A stretch of DNA of 64,000 bases from Citrus sinensis (lineage: Eukaryota; Streptophyta; Magnoliopsida; Sapindales; Rutaceae): the NCBI RefSeq assembly GCF_022201045.2, contig NC_068564.1, forward strand, positions 30,657,001 to 30,721,000, given 5' to 3'. The position numbers and the translations under genes are program-made. The notes below the pieces were generated by a model. It searched no databases, was not told the origin of the DNA, and saw only the letters and a list, made by a program, of their open reading frames with translations. This document shows, in pieces, positions 23,697 to 36,350 of the stretch (positions within the stretch are counted from its first letter, which is position 1; each line of letters starts with the position of its first letter).

Positions 23697-25211
23697 TATA
23701 TGTTGATTGCCTGAAGAAGACCGCCTTAATTATTTCTAGTCAACTTTAGTGAAAAATCATTTTCAAGATAATTGCCTCTCATATATGTAGTAAAAAATGC
23801 CAGTTAGAATCTTAGTTTTGATGACAGTTAGAAGCATTTAATGACTGAATCATCAGTTTCAGAGTAAGCCAAGACGAACGTAACAACTATATTTACTGGA
23901 TGACGATCCCTTAAAAGAGTATCCAGTTAAAAACTCCACTTTTATTGGGGATGCACAAAAATACTTTCAATTCATGTTCTAGAATTTATGGCATGTTTGG
24001 TCTCAAGGATTATAAGGAGAGGAGAGGAGAGGAAAGGAGGAGAGGGGAAAGAAGTAAGGGAAGAAAGATGAATTTCAATGTCTTAACCAAATAATGAAAA
24101 TGAGATTGAACTCACTTTTCACTCATAGTCTCTCCCTCTCTTTTCTTCCTTTCCTCCCCTTTCCTACCATTTCTTCTATCCAAACATGGGCTTCGGGTAT
24201 GGTGATGCTTTCAGGTGCAACAGTTATTAACGCAGTTTCAACAATAACATTAGCTAAAAATAACACAACAGTTTAATCGCTTTAACGGTTATTCATATTG
24301 ACAGCATAGGACTGTTAAAAACAAAATTCAAAATCCTGCTACAGTGGTAACCAGCAGAAAGTAGATATGGAGCCCAAAACCATAACATAAGAGTGTATGG
24401 ATTATGCCAAACATGCTGAAAGATAAAATTTTCCTAGAAGAAGGTAAGGGTAAAGATAGGGGGATGTAGCCCAGAACTACAGCCATTGACCTTAAAAAAC
24501 ACAATAGACAAAGCAGCTTCACTTATACTTACTAGACTACCAATTGGCTAGAACTATATGCTCTTCACGAACCACAGATTTATCTCCCTTGATATATACC
24601 TTCCCATTTGGCACATGTGAATCAGCTTCATTGTGTATCATGCTTTTCCACTTCCCCTAAACAGCCTGATGAAATACACATCAAAAATAATTTGTGCAAG
24701 AGGGTGAAGAAGACAACAGACTTGAATGCGTTTGGAAAACAGATTTTGCTATGAGATGGAAGTAACAAGATCATTCCAGTCCACGAATTATTCCAGAATC
24801 GCCGAAATTATGTCCATATTGTCGGTAAAGGCTTAAATCTTTGCAATGCAGTTGTTTGCACATAAACCAGAATGATATAACAAAATAACAAGTCAATTAG
24901 ATCACCAAAATTCTAATTTTGCATGCATTAACAACAATCCTACTTGCCTCTGATTTATTTAAACACCCGATTAAGGTTAACATATAATAAACCTGCAATC
25001 TGGTTGCTTCCTATATTCTATAATCATACCTCAATCTTTCTAAACCAATCAACCTTGTTAAATATCAAAATCATAAAAAATATAACCCACTGGAAAACTT
25101 GCATGAGTCAATCAAATTCAATATGATTCAAAACATAATTCAAAACTGAACCAACAATTCAATTAGGGAGAGGAAAAAGAAAACAGAACAAAGAAATTCA
25201 CCTCCTTAATA
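23697..25211. other. intergenic, pseudogene end to Mdm35-like 3' end
   Basis: No coding frame is supported. A likely MITE lies at 23991-24192. The right part probably includes the 3' UTR of the gene at 25212-25739. Confidence 0.45.
23991..24192. mobile_element. probable MITE with purine-rich/pyrimidine-rich arms
   Basis: The left end GGCATGTTTGGTCTCAAGG is mirrored by the right end TCTATCCAAACATGGGC on the other strand. The left arm is purine-rich (GGAGAGGAGAGGAGAGG) and the right arm pyrimidine-rich (CCTTTCCTCCCCTTTCC), so the element can fold on itself. Ends with CATGTTTGG are common in plant PIF/Harbinger and hAT MITEs. I could not define the target duplication. Confidence 0.5.
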
Positions 25212-25739
25212 CTACGAAGACACCCCAGTGGCAGAACCATCAACAGGGTTTCTTAAATCAGCTGGAGAGACCAAATCAACACCACCTTCAGCTTGCAAGA
25301 AACGACTTAGATGCTTATCGTCTAAATGTTCCTGTCAAAAAGTGGATGCATAGCAACAATAATAAAATAACATAAAAAGCAATATATATAGTTGTCATAC
25401 GAGTACTATACAAATCAAGAAGATTAGATGAAACTCACAGATAGGCAAGCTCTATATTTTTGCCATTCGGATAGACATTCTTCTTTGTCCCACTGACCCT
25501 TTACAAACTTCTCAGAGTACCACCTGCTCACAACATAACATAAAAAAGGTTACCCCCTTAGCTAAAATGGATTATTAACGACCCTGAAGCCAACGGACTT
25601 ACCCTAAAGCCATAAGATTAAATGGATTATTGGCCACTTACCTGTTAAAGCAGTTGTGGTAAGCAGTTCTGAGCTGGGCACAAGGCGATGTTGACTGAGA
25701 ATCAGATGAGCGTTTCTTTTCTTTCTTACCGAAACCCAT
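25212..25739 (-). CDS. MDM35: twin-CX9C protein, TRIAP1/Mdm35 family (UPF0203)
   Basis: Three short exons, 25739-25642, 25523-25439 and 25331-25212, encode 100 residues. Splice sites are GTAAGT/CAG and GTGAG/CAG. The core has Cys20-X9-Cys30 and Cys49-X9-Cys59, with WYSEKFVKGQW between the pairs, which is the signature of TRIAP1/Mdm35. In yeast and animals this protein enters the mitochondrial intermembrane space by the Mia40 pathway and binds PRELI/Ups proteins to move phosphatidic acid and phosphatidylserine between membranes. I recall Arabidopsis At4g33100 as the equivalent. It also sits beside the methyltransferase and APM1 genes, as here. The Lys-rich start (MGFGKKEKKR) is not a presequence. 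Each exon is too short to stand out by itself. Confidence 0.92.
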
Positions 25740-26071
25740 TTCAATTTAACCATACGTCTTTAAAATCATCAAACACATGATATAATACGGCAATATGAAA
25801 CGAAACGTTTTAATGCTCGGCTGGCATTGGGCGGCGGGGAGGGCGGTCATTCAACAGAAAAGAACTTGTAGTAATGACCAATGAGAAATGGAATGGGATA
25901 ATATCATTGGGGCCCTATCTTTTTTCGAAAAACAAATAATGACACAGTTTAGCTCCATTTTGACATTCGGGTCCCCATGCTATAAACCGATGTGAATACT
26001 AGTATAAACTGACATAAATATGAATATAAACTGGAACAGTTTAGTTCCAGTTTTAAAATTGGAACTACAAG

Positions 26072-26424
26072 CCAATGGGTCTTTGACTCAATGATAAACC
26101 TCCTCATAATTAAGCAGGATTGTGAGGGTATGGGTTCTGAGTCCTCATTGACTCAAACTCACTCAATTAAGTATTACGCAATACGCATGATTGTATGAAG
26201 TTATTTGCAAGTCTTTCTCCCTTACGAAATAAAAGTGGAGCAGAGATATTCCTCGCTTCGTCTATGAGGGCTATTTATATGGGTATGTACTTTATAAAAT
26301 TTAATGTAATATGTAAGTCCTAATTATATATATGATTATAAAAATCAGTGTAATGATCTGCTGTTATAACAGTTGTAAATATCTGTGTAATATAATAATC
26401 TGATGTGTAATCAGTAATAAAAAA
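26072..26424 (+). mobile_element. SINE, tRNA-headed family, copy 3 (short form)
   Basis: The head holds TTTGACTCAATGATAAACC (A-box region) and GGGTTCTGAGTCCTC (B-box-like). The body shares AAATAAAAGTGGAGCAGA and GGTATGTACTTTATAAAAT with the minus-strand copy at 459-981, and the tail CAGTTGTAAATATCTGTGTA is shared too. It ends in a short A-run. Flanks ATTGGAACTACAAG (26058-26071) and ATTAAAACTATAAA (26425-26438) are similar and may be a worn target duplication. It is 353 bp with no tandem duplication, so it is probably closest to the basic form. Confidence 0.65.
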
Positions 26425-29138
26425 ATTAAAACTATAAACTGATATGAATATAATATTATTCATTATTAACTTTTTATTTGTGTGTATGGATGTCAAGAAA
26501 ATTTGGATCTACCCCGTATCCACAAAAATCCAAAATTCAGATTTTTTTTCATTTATATTTTTGTGTGTGTTACAATTAGAGTCTAGTAAGAGTCTAAATC
26601 CACATATTTAAATTTTAAGGTTGTACTATGAAAAAAAAGAATCTTATTTCCTAATTAATAATCTAAGTGGCTTTAGACCCAGATGGACAATCCAAATGTT
26701 AACAAAATTAATATTCTTTTAACATAATAAAACGAATGAACATGAAACATTACAAATTATAATATAATGAAGATTAATGCATATGGAATATGAACACGAA
26801 TGAAAGGTAATTTATTACTAACTAATCTAACATTTCGCGGTATAACTTTCTTTTTTCTTAATTATGTAACCAATTAATATGTTTATGTTATTCAATACTA
26901 TGTACATATTTTTTTTGTTGAATATTAGTAGTGATTACCTAAATATTTGACTGTTTGTGCTACTCTTAAAACCCTTATCTAATTGGTATATATTTTAACC
27001 ATTTCCACTGTATGATAATAGCTTTTGAACAACTGATTGATGGGCTCTCTAATATTTACACAACAATTAATTATATTTTTTTCTTTAGCAGCTTCAAAGT
27101 GACATTTAAACCTTTATGCTTAATTACTTATCAGAATGGAATATGAATTTAGTAATGAGCGCAAGCAACGGGTGAAGGAAAAAGTGAAAGAAAGCATCAT
27201 TTTATCCTGATTGAAGGAACAAATGCTTGTACTAAAAGGAATTAAAATTTCCAAGCAATCATGGCTTCGTTCACATGCGTCCCCTCTATGGGTGAAATTA
27301 TGGGAGTTTCAAAAAGTAACAAGACGAGTAGAATGAAGATTATTCCTTAAAAGTAATAAACAGGAAGATGATAAGATGCTCTATCTAAAGATTAATAGTA
27401 CAGCTACTCCGGTTGATAAAAAACGAAAAATGATACCAATCTCCTCAAGTAACAAATCGTTCATATTTTTCGAATTTTTTTTGGTATTTTTAGTGTATAC
27501 TATTTGAAGGTTCTTATAGTATTCATTAGTGCGACTATGAATAATAATTAATAGGAAAAAGTAAACTAAGGATTGCATCTCATTATCTTGAAAGTTCTGG
27601 AAACAATCGATACTTCTTGAGAATAATTGCGAATTGAACCTAAGTATACATCTGCAAAAAGTACTCAAACGCTCAAGTTAATATTTATATTTGAGGAAGT
27701 ATTTGGATTTGAATTTCTTTTAACTCCATTAAGAAGCTAGCCAAAATATCCTTTGTCGAATGAGATACGTAGGGTTGGCGAGAAACCTTATTCTAGGTCT
27801 AAACCTTTATGTTCGTCTCTTTTATTTAATTTACACCGTCAAATTTAATTTTTTTTTATTTGTATCTAAATTTTTTTAACGCGGTTCCATTAATAATTAC
27901 GTGCGGATTAATGTTAATATTTTTTAATCTAATTATTGCTAGTTTTCTCTAAACCGTTCGCATAAATCAATTTATGGCTATTAATTTTAAATTTGGAGCA
28001 ATAGAACTCACATTCGTATTAATTTATTACCTGAAATCAATATAAACTACATTTGCATTGATCTTTAAGATAAGTCCAATGCAAGTTATATCCATTATCT
28101 AAATTATTAATTTTTAATGGACATTTGGTGCGATGTAAATGGTTATATATATATATATATTTTTTGGCACTTAGCGCCATTTATCTCTGACTTATTGTCA
28201 CGCTTTTAACTGCATTTACATAATTAAATAATTTATCAGATTCTTACAAAGCATGTATTTATTGGATGATTGGTTAGGCCCTTGGGAGATACACTTGAGC
28301 TGATTTCAGCCGAAACTGCCAAAGCATAGAGTATTATTAGGCTGGCCCAATCTCTTATCTCTTCACTTTAATAAATATCTTAATTACCTCGTACGAATCA
28401 CCAACTGGGCTGGCCAATGAGGTGATGACAACAAATTAGTTGACATGGCTTCATTGTGAAGTCATTTTAACTGTTTTTTAAGGGATTATTCCTCAGCATA
28501 TTTACCATTTGTAAAGACAGCCAACAAATATTCGATCAACTCTACTCTTAAGAAAAAGAATATATTTACTTAAGATTTGAGAAAAAAATTTAAATTAAAT
28601 TCCTACAATTTATTTGTAGGATTCTAATTATTTTTCTCACACTTATAAAAAAGTGACTCTACCCATTGGACTAAGTCGAAGTGATTAAAGTCATTTTAAC
28701 TGTTAAATATTCGATTTTTTTTTTTTGAAAGACTTCGAAAGATTTTGTCCGTTGATTAAACTATATTAACTTCCATTAGAAGCCAAAATCAATTACTAAC
28801 GCTCTTTGTTTCCCTGTCCAAAGAATGGAAAAAGAACATTTTGGTTAATAATACATAAATGTAAATCAAATATATCAGCTGAATTATGTTGTGAATAAAA
28901 TTGATCATTAATTATAAATCCTCTTGTATTACCTTTAAAAAAATTATGCAATTAAATAAAATATTTTTTTTAGTTTCTATTATACGTCACATATCAATTC
29001 AGCATAAGTAATCTCAAATTATTGTTTGAGACTGAGAGTTAAGATTCTGTTGCTTTTAATTTATATTGGTTTGAACTCCGTTTGAACGAGTGGGGAGAAG
29101 ATTGATTAGGCAAATCACTTGTTTTATTACAATTGTCA

Positions 29139-29139
<1 letters not shown>

Positions 29140-29177
<38 letters not shown>

Positions 29178-29190
29178 TTATATATATATT
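29140..29190. repeat. TA microsatellite
   Basis: A nearly pure TA run of about 50 bp is interrupted once by TTTATT. Confidence 0.9.
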
Positions 29191-29447
29191 TTAAAAAGCC
29201 AGTATTCATTATACTAAAAATGTAAGTGTGATGGTAAACAACACCTTATATCATTTTTTATCTTTTTGTTTTAGGAGTAATAATAGTTATAAATTCTTTT
29301 ATACATATTATTTTGTACAAATTAATATGACATTACTTATGAGTAATTGAGTAAAACTATAAAAATATCATTTGGTTCATATGATTTATTTTTATTATTT
29401 TATATTTTCATCCAACTAATTATAGAATTTCACATCTTTTTTGTACA

Positions 29448-29495
<48 letters not shown>
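29448..29495. repeat. TAA/AAT microsatellite
   Basis: About 16 uninterrupted AAT units lie some 240 bp upstream of the APM1 start. The run is likely to vary in length between individuals. Confidence 0.93.
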
Positions 29496-29618
29496 TTTGT
29501 TAAATAGATAATATGATAAATGAAAGAGAACAAATTTCATCACTAATCCTGTTAAAAAATATGTAAACAGAAAGGATAAGAATAACGTGAAACGTTGTCG
29601 TTGTGATCAGAAGAATTC

Positions 29619-29626
29619 TATATAAG
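29619..29626 (+). promoter_or_regulatory. APM1: TATA box of APM1
   Basis: TATATAAG lies 107 bp before the APM1 start codon. Transcription would begin near 29650, leaving a leader of about 80 nt that includes an A-run just before the ATG. Confidence 0.6.
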
Positions 29627-29732
29627 CATCGGCAAGTGCGAGTAGCTCGTCACTCTTACTAGCACTTCCCAACTCTGAAAAATTATTCTAAAAAGTTGAA
29701 AAAAAAAAAAAAAAAAGGAGAGAGAGATAGAA

Positions 29733-32700
29733 ATGGAGGAATTCAAAGGACAGCCTCGTCTCCCAAAATTCGCAGTGCCGAAACGGTATGACATTCGCCT
29801 GACACCTGACCTCACATCCTGCAAATTCGGCGGCTCGGTCGCCATCGACGTCGACGTCGTCGGAGACACTAAATTCATCGTCCTCAATGCCGCCGACCTC
29901 ACCATCAACAACCGATCCGTTTCCTTCACCAACAAAGCCTCTTCTAAGGTTACTCAACACTCCGATGGCATAGCACAACAAAAATAAGCTTGCTTATTAA
30001 TTTAATTTTATTGTAGCCAAGTTTTTGGAAATGTTAAGAATTATTTCACGTGAAGTATATTTATTTATTTTTAATTTAATTTTCGAAATAAGCAGGCGTT
30101 GGAGCCTACGAAAGTGGAGTTGGTGGAAGCTGACGAGATTTTGGTATTGGAGTTTGCGGAGACGCTTCCTACGGGGATGGGGGTTTTGGCTATTGGTTTT
30201 GAGGGAGTGTTGAATGATAAAATGAAAGGCTTTTATAGAAGGTCATCCATTCTAAGCTCTTTCTTTTTCTTTTTCCATTTTTTTTTCTATGAGGTGTACA
30301 AATTATTAAAATTCTATAAATTGCTTGATATTTGCATGGCTATGTTAAGAGCTAAACTAAAGAAGATCATTGTGGTCTTGGTGACTTGTTGTACTCTTTC
30401 ACAATGAAGGAAAGAAAAAAAATTGTAACATTTGAAGTTCATTTTTTTTAAAGTGGTGGTGACATGGAAATTGAGTGCTTATTTGCTATGATATTTAAGG
30501 TGTGATTTTTGGTTTCCAGTTCTTATGAGCTTAATGGAGAGAAGAAAAATATGGCAGTCACACAGTTTGAGCCAGCTGATGCTAGGCGATGCTTTCCATG
30601 TTGGGATGAACCTGCTTGCAAGGTATTGGAATTTAACACGTATGTGAAGCCCTTTTTTTGAGAAACAAATAAAATTCAATCTTATAAATCTATGTAAGTT
30701 CTAAATTCATTAATTGTATTATTTCTATTTTATATTCTTTTTTTCTATAATTGGATGTGGTTGATCTCATATCTTGACTCTTTTTAGGTTAGTAAATTCC
30801 CATATTTGTTGACACTTGATGTTGCAGGCTACATTTAAGATCACGTTGGATGTGCCATCTGAACTGGTGGCTCTTTCCAACATGCCAGTTATTGATGAAA
30901 AAGTGGATGGGAATATGAAAACGGTATCATATCAAGAGTCACCAATCATGTCAACTTATCTGGTGGCAGTTGTTATTGGTTTGTTTGATTATGTGGAAGA
31001 TCACACTTCTGATGGTACTGTGACTATATCCATTGATTCTCATGGTATTACAACTTTTTTAATGGTTGCATACGCTTAAACACATCTTCACATAGGGATC
31101 AAAGTTCGAGTTTACTGTCAAGTTGGGAAGGCAAATCAAGGAAAATTTGCACTCAATGTTGCCGTTAAGACACTTGAATTGTACAAAGAGTATGTTCGAC
31201 CATCTCCTCTATCTTTCCATGTGTTGAGAATTGATCACAACCTTCATATTTCAGGCTGACAAATAAAACTTATGGAGCCATTGATTACTTACTTGGCTTC
31301 CCATTCAGGTGCTTAGTGTGTGTTATCTGCCATTTAATACCCTTTGTTTCTCAGATACTTTGCTGTGCCATACTCTCTTCCGAAACTGGATATGATTGCG
31401 ATCCCTGATTTTGCTGCTGGGGCCATGGAGAATTACGGGTTAGTCACATATCGTGAAACCGCTCTGCTTTATGATGATCAACATTCTGCAGCTGCTAACA
31501 AGCAGAGGGTAATTTGCACCTCCTCATTGTTGTCTGATGATTGTCTGGTTCCATTTTAGCTTGTCTAATGATAAAGCGATTGTTCAAAAGAAACTTCCTA
31601 ATGTATAAAATATTTAACTGATCTATTTGACTGCTGTCAAGGTTGCTACTGTTGTAGCTCATGAACTGGCTCACCAATGGTTTGGCAATCTTGTAACTAT
31701 GGAATGGTGGACGCATTTGTGGCTGAATGAGGGTTTTGCAACATGGGTAAATTCCTTCTTTTCATATGTCTGCTTATTGCACTTGCCACAGCCCACGATA
31801 GTAAATACATTACATAGAATGATTGTGTTCAGGTGAGCTACTTAGCGGCTGATAGCTTATTTCCAGAATGGAAAATATGGACTCAGTTTCTTGATGAATG
31901 TACTGAGGGTCTAAGGCTTGATGGGCTTGCTGAATCCCACCCAATTGAGGTAACTTGTCATGTACTGCAATGTGTTTTCTGTGCTTGGAAAATCAGTATA
32001 CATTTTTTGCTTCCAGTTTATTTCATCTGAAGCATATTGGTTCATTTCAGGTAGAGGTTAATCACACTGGTGAGATTGATGAAATATTTGATGCAATAAG
32101 TTATAGGAAAGGTGCATCTGTTATTAGGATGCTGCAAAACTATCTTGGTGCTGAATGCTTTCAGGTTGGTCCTTTGTTTTTTAACAATATTTAAGTTTCA
32201 TGTTGAGGTCAATCAGCCTTCTTCATCCTCAACAAGACCTTATATAGTTTTTGTCAAAACAACTTAAGTGCTTTCATTTTGGGATTTGTGAACTGCAATT
32301 TTTCTTTTGAAGTAATGGTTAGACAGTTATGTTAATGTATGTAGTTTGTATACAGGGCTTGAAACTGCATCATGAGTTATAAGAATTGTTAATAAAGTCA
32401 AATGCCATTAATAAGACAAATAGAATTAGTCAGAATGTCTATTTCGTTTGTGGTGATTTCGCAGACTCAGCATCAATATGAAATGCCTCCAGTCTCACTC
32501 TTCTCTGAAAATCTAAAAAAGAGATGTTATATGCATCAACAGTTTTAAAAATCCACTAGTGAGAATCAGCAGTTTTAAAAATCTACTAGTGAAATCTATT
32601 ACTGCAGACATTGCTGTACTTGATATTTTTCCGAATGATGATTATGCTAATAGATTGGAAATTTGCAATTTATATTACTCATTTAGTCAGTTTTCTTTAT

Positions 32701-35700
32701 TGCTAAATTTATGTTAGTTTTTCTTTCCTTGTATTTATGAACTTTAATCACTATTGTTCACTGGATTTTCTTTCTAGAAGATAGCTTGATTTGAATTTAC
32801 GTGCCTTATTTGTGCAATCAGCGATCACTTGCTTCATATATAAAAAAATATGCCTGCTCAAATGCAAAGACTGAAGACTTGTGGGCTGCCCTTGAAGAAG
32901 GATCTGGTGAACCTGTGAACAAGCTAATGAATTCATGGACAAAGCAAAAAGGTTATCCAGTCATCTCTGTAAAAGTCAGAGAAGAGAAACTAGAACTTGA
33001 ACAGGTTTCCTTGCCTTCGATTTTTTTTTATTTTTCCTGGTTGTCAGTTGAAACTTTGAAGCGATATGAATAGTCAGCTCAATTGTGTTTGTGAGTTTCT
33101 TTTTCATGATATGATATTCTGAAAGTTTCAATGCTCTAACAAGATAATATCATAAATGGCAGTCACAATTCTTGTCAAGTGGTTCCCCTGGGGATGGACA
33201 ATGGATTGTTCCAATAACATTGTGCTGTGGCTCGTATGATGTGTGCAAGAATTTCTTATTGTATAATAAGTCTGATTCTTTTGATATCAAGGAGTTACTG
33301 GGTTGTTCAATTAGTAAAGAAGGTGATAATGGGGGTTGGATAAAATTGAATGTGAATCAGACTGGTTTCTACAGAGTGAAATACGATAAGGACCTTGCAG
33401 CTAGGCTTGGATATGCAATAGAGAAGAAACAGTTATCTGAAACTGACAGATTTGGTATTTTCTTTAGTCTTCCTTGCCCTTGCTATATCTTGGATGATAA
33501 AAGAGAGAATTCAATAAATTTGTTATTCCATTGACAGGTATTTTGGACGATCATTTTGCCCTTTGTATGGCTCGCCAGCAGACTTTGACATCTTTGCTTA
33601 CCTTGATGGCCTCTTATAGCGAGGAAACTGAATATACTGTTCTATCAAACTTGATTACTGTAATTTTCACCGCCATGTCATGTTTCATTTCTATTCAGTT
33701 ATCCCTTTGGTTCTGATTTTAGTTCTTTCTTTTCATAGATAAGCTATAAAATTGGGAGGATAGCAGCTGATGCGAGACCTGAATTACTGGACTACCTTAA
33801 ACAATTTTTCATCAGCCTCTTTCAGAATTCTGCTGAGTAAGTTACTCATATATTTTTGTTGAAGTACCTAACCCAATCTTTGATTAGAAACTTTATAGCA
33901 ATTGAAGTTGCCTACTTGGCTGTTTGTTGCCTGCGGCTGCTGTTTTAACAGTAATTGATCTCTTGAGTCAGCTATTATACAATTTGAAGTTATTTTAAGA
34001 TGCTAGACTCAATTGGTCATATTTCTATTGCAAGATACTGAACTTGGTGCAAAAATTAAATTTTGTCGTCATAGAAGATATTGTCATATACCTACATTCC
34101 ACTCTGTAATCATTTGTTGAAGGCAATTAATGGAGCCCTTTTATTATTTATGTATTAAGATATAAGATCAGGAAGAAAACTAGTGATACAGAGAACCTGC
34201 TAAAAGAGAAAAATTGCGAATTCCTGTGCATTGATTATCAAACTCTTTGCACAAAGAGTTTGGAAAGCCTTTTATCTTTTATCATAGTCTCTGTACAGAG
34301 TTTTGGTTTGGATTTTAGTTAATGCAAACATCCACAATAGAAAATTCTCTTACTTATAGAAATACAGTCACAGGGACATATACATATATGCAGTTAGAGA
34401 TATCATACTTTGCATCTGAAGTTACTGAAAAGTTAAGTGATAAGCATGTTTATTTCTTTGGGTTAATTATCAGACTTTTCATCTGCAGGTATTTAGTCAC
34501 ATGCGCGGTGAGTAAACCTGCTGCTTGTAAACATTATTTTCCTTTAATAGTAGAATGCCATTAAAGATTGTATATATTAACCTTCACTTGTAAATATGCC
34601 ACTTGGTTTTTGGCTTTGTTAACTCGTTTATACTTGTATCGTTTCTTTACAGGAAGCTTGGTTGGGATTCTAAACCAGGTGAAAGTCATTTGGATGCATT
34701 GTTGAGAGGAGAAATTTTCACTGCCCTTGCTTTGCTTGGGCATAAAGAGACCCTAAATGAAGCAAGCAAGCGATTCCATGCATTCTTAGCTGACAGAACT
34801 ACCCCACTCCTACCTCCTGACATAAGAAAGGTCGAATGTGAATTTTATTAAAATATTAATATTGTCCGATCTAAAATCCCTATTGACCTTGGTCTATGGT
34901 TTGCAGGCAGCATATGTTGCTGTAATGCAGAAAGTCAGCGCATCAGACAGATCGGGTTATGAATCCCTTCTGAGAGTTTACAGAGAGACTGATCTGAGCC
35001 AGGAGAAAACACGCATTCTAAGTATTGAAAAATCATTTGGGAAAGTGATTCAGAATATTTGAATCTTTAGAGTTTGTGGCAATAACATATTTTCTCATAT
35101 TTTGTAGGTTCGTTGGCGTCATGTCCTGATGTTAATATTGTTCTTGAAGTTCTCAACTTTCTGTTGTCATCTGAGGTATACTAGTTTTTATTTATTTTCT
35201 TATTAAGGATGTCAAAAGTTGACATGAAGCTTTTACAATATCATTTCTGAATTATTCAATATTTCTAATTTTGATTACTATTTAATCTAGGTTCGCAGCC
35301 AAGATGCTGTGTATGGACTTGCTGTTAGCATAGAAGGCCGTGAAACAGCTTGGAAGTGGCTGAAGGTAATCTGATTCAGTTGTTATCTGAATGTTATGGA
35401 ACAGGAAGTTTTAACCATGGATATGCATTATACTTCACCATTACATTGATTGAAAATGTCCTTAGAGAACAAGTGAACCTCAGTACTTTCTGCTTTACAA
35501 GGGACAAATTTCCTATTGGTCACAAGAGCCTCAGATTTTTCAACCTTTTTGATCATTTAGAGTGCAGCAAATATATGATGATTGCCAAATAAGAAAAAAA
35601 GAAAAAATAGCCAACCGAGACAGACTGTTCACTTTTTTGTGCATTTTTCTATGTTGATATTTATAAAGGCTTCTGGAGTTTTATCAAAAGAAGTCAACTT

Positions 35701-36350
35701 TGACCCCATCCCGAGCTCTATCAATGGAAGAATTTCCTCGTAAGGATAGACTTTGCCAGACAAGGGAACTCACCAAAAGAAGCACCTCACTTTTGTTCTG
35801 AAATTTTGCAATGCTACTGGATTACTTTTTATGTGGTTTTTTTCATTTGGAAAGAGGAAAAATATTGTTCTGATTTTCTATGGCACATTTCCCATGTCAG
35901 TTTATACTCTTGTTACAAACTCCTAATATGGTGATATTTTTTTTTCTTTCTTTTGTATTGGAGTGCAGGATAACTGGGACCACATCTCAAAGACCTGGGG
36001 TTCTGGTTTTCTTATCACACGCTTTATCAGCTCAATTGTCTCACCGGTTTGTTGTCTACACCTCTCAAATTATGTGTTCCGTTTTTCAACTCTTACATAT
36101 GTGCACTTCAAATGTTTTCCCCTTGATCCCTTTTTTGTTTCTTTCTGCTGTCTGGCATGCTCAGTTTGCTTCATATGAGAAGGTCAGGGAAGTGGAGGAG
36201 TTCTTTTCAAGCCGTTGTAAGCCTTATATTGCTAGAACCTTGAGGCAGAGCATTGAAAGGGTCCAAATTAATGCAAAATGGGTTGAGAGCATTCGGAATG
36301 AAGGGCACCTCGCTGAGGCTGTGAAGGAATTAGCATACAGGAAATACTAA
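29733..36350 (+). CDS. APM1: aminopeptidase M1 (puromycin-sensitive type, M1 family)
   Basis: Nineteen exons: 29733-29948, 30096-30241, 30520-30622, 30828-31014, 31096-31189, 31355-31508, 31642-31746, 31833-31949, 32051-32164, 32822-33004, 33163-33454, 33538-33659, 33739-33836, 34653-34830, 34907-35021, 35108-35175, 35291-35365, 35969-36046, 36165-36350. They give 876 residues; Arabidopsis APM1 has about 879. GAMEN is at 271-275. The zinc site HELAH (307-311) with Glu330 (WLNE) is the M1 signature HExxH-X18-E, so the enzyme should be active. The C-terminal helical domain carries [13 protein letters not shown] and [14 protein letters not shown]1 removes N-terminal residues, binds the auxin-transport inhibitor NPA, and is needed for membrane trafficking and root meristem growth. 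The first intron falls just before ALEPTKVEL. No signal peptide is present, as in the family. Confidence 0.97.

Larger units (their letters stand above)
25740..29732. other. long AT-rich intergenic region before APM1
   Basis: The interval contains a SINE copy at 26072-26424, a TA microsatellite, a TAA microsatellite and the APM1 promoter. The frame at 27381-27668 shows no known domain. Apart from these I see only unstructured AT-rich DNA. Confidence 0.6.
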
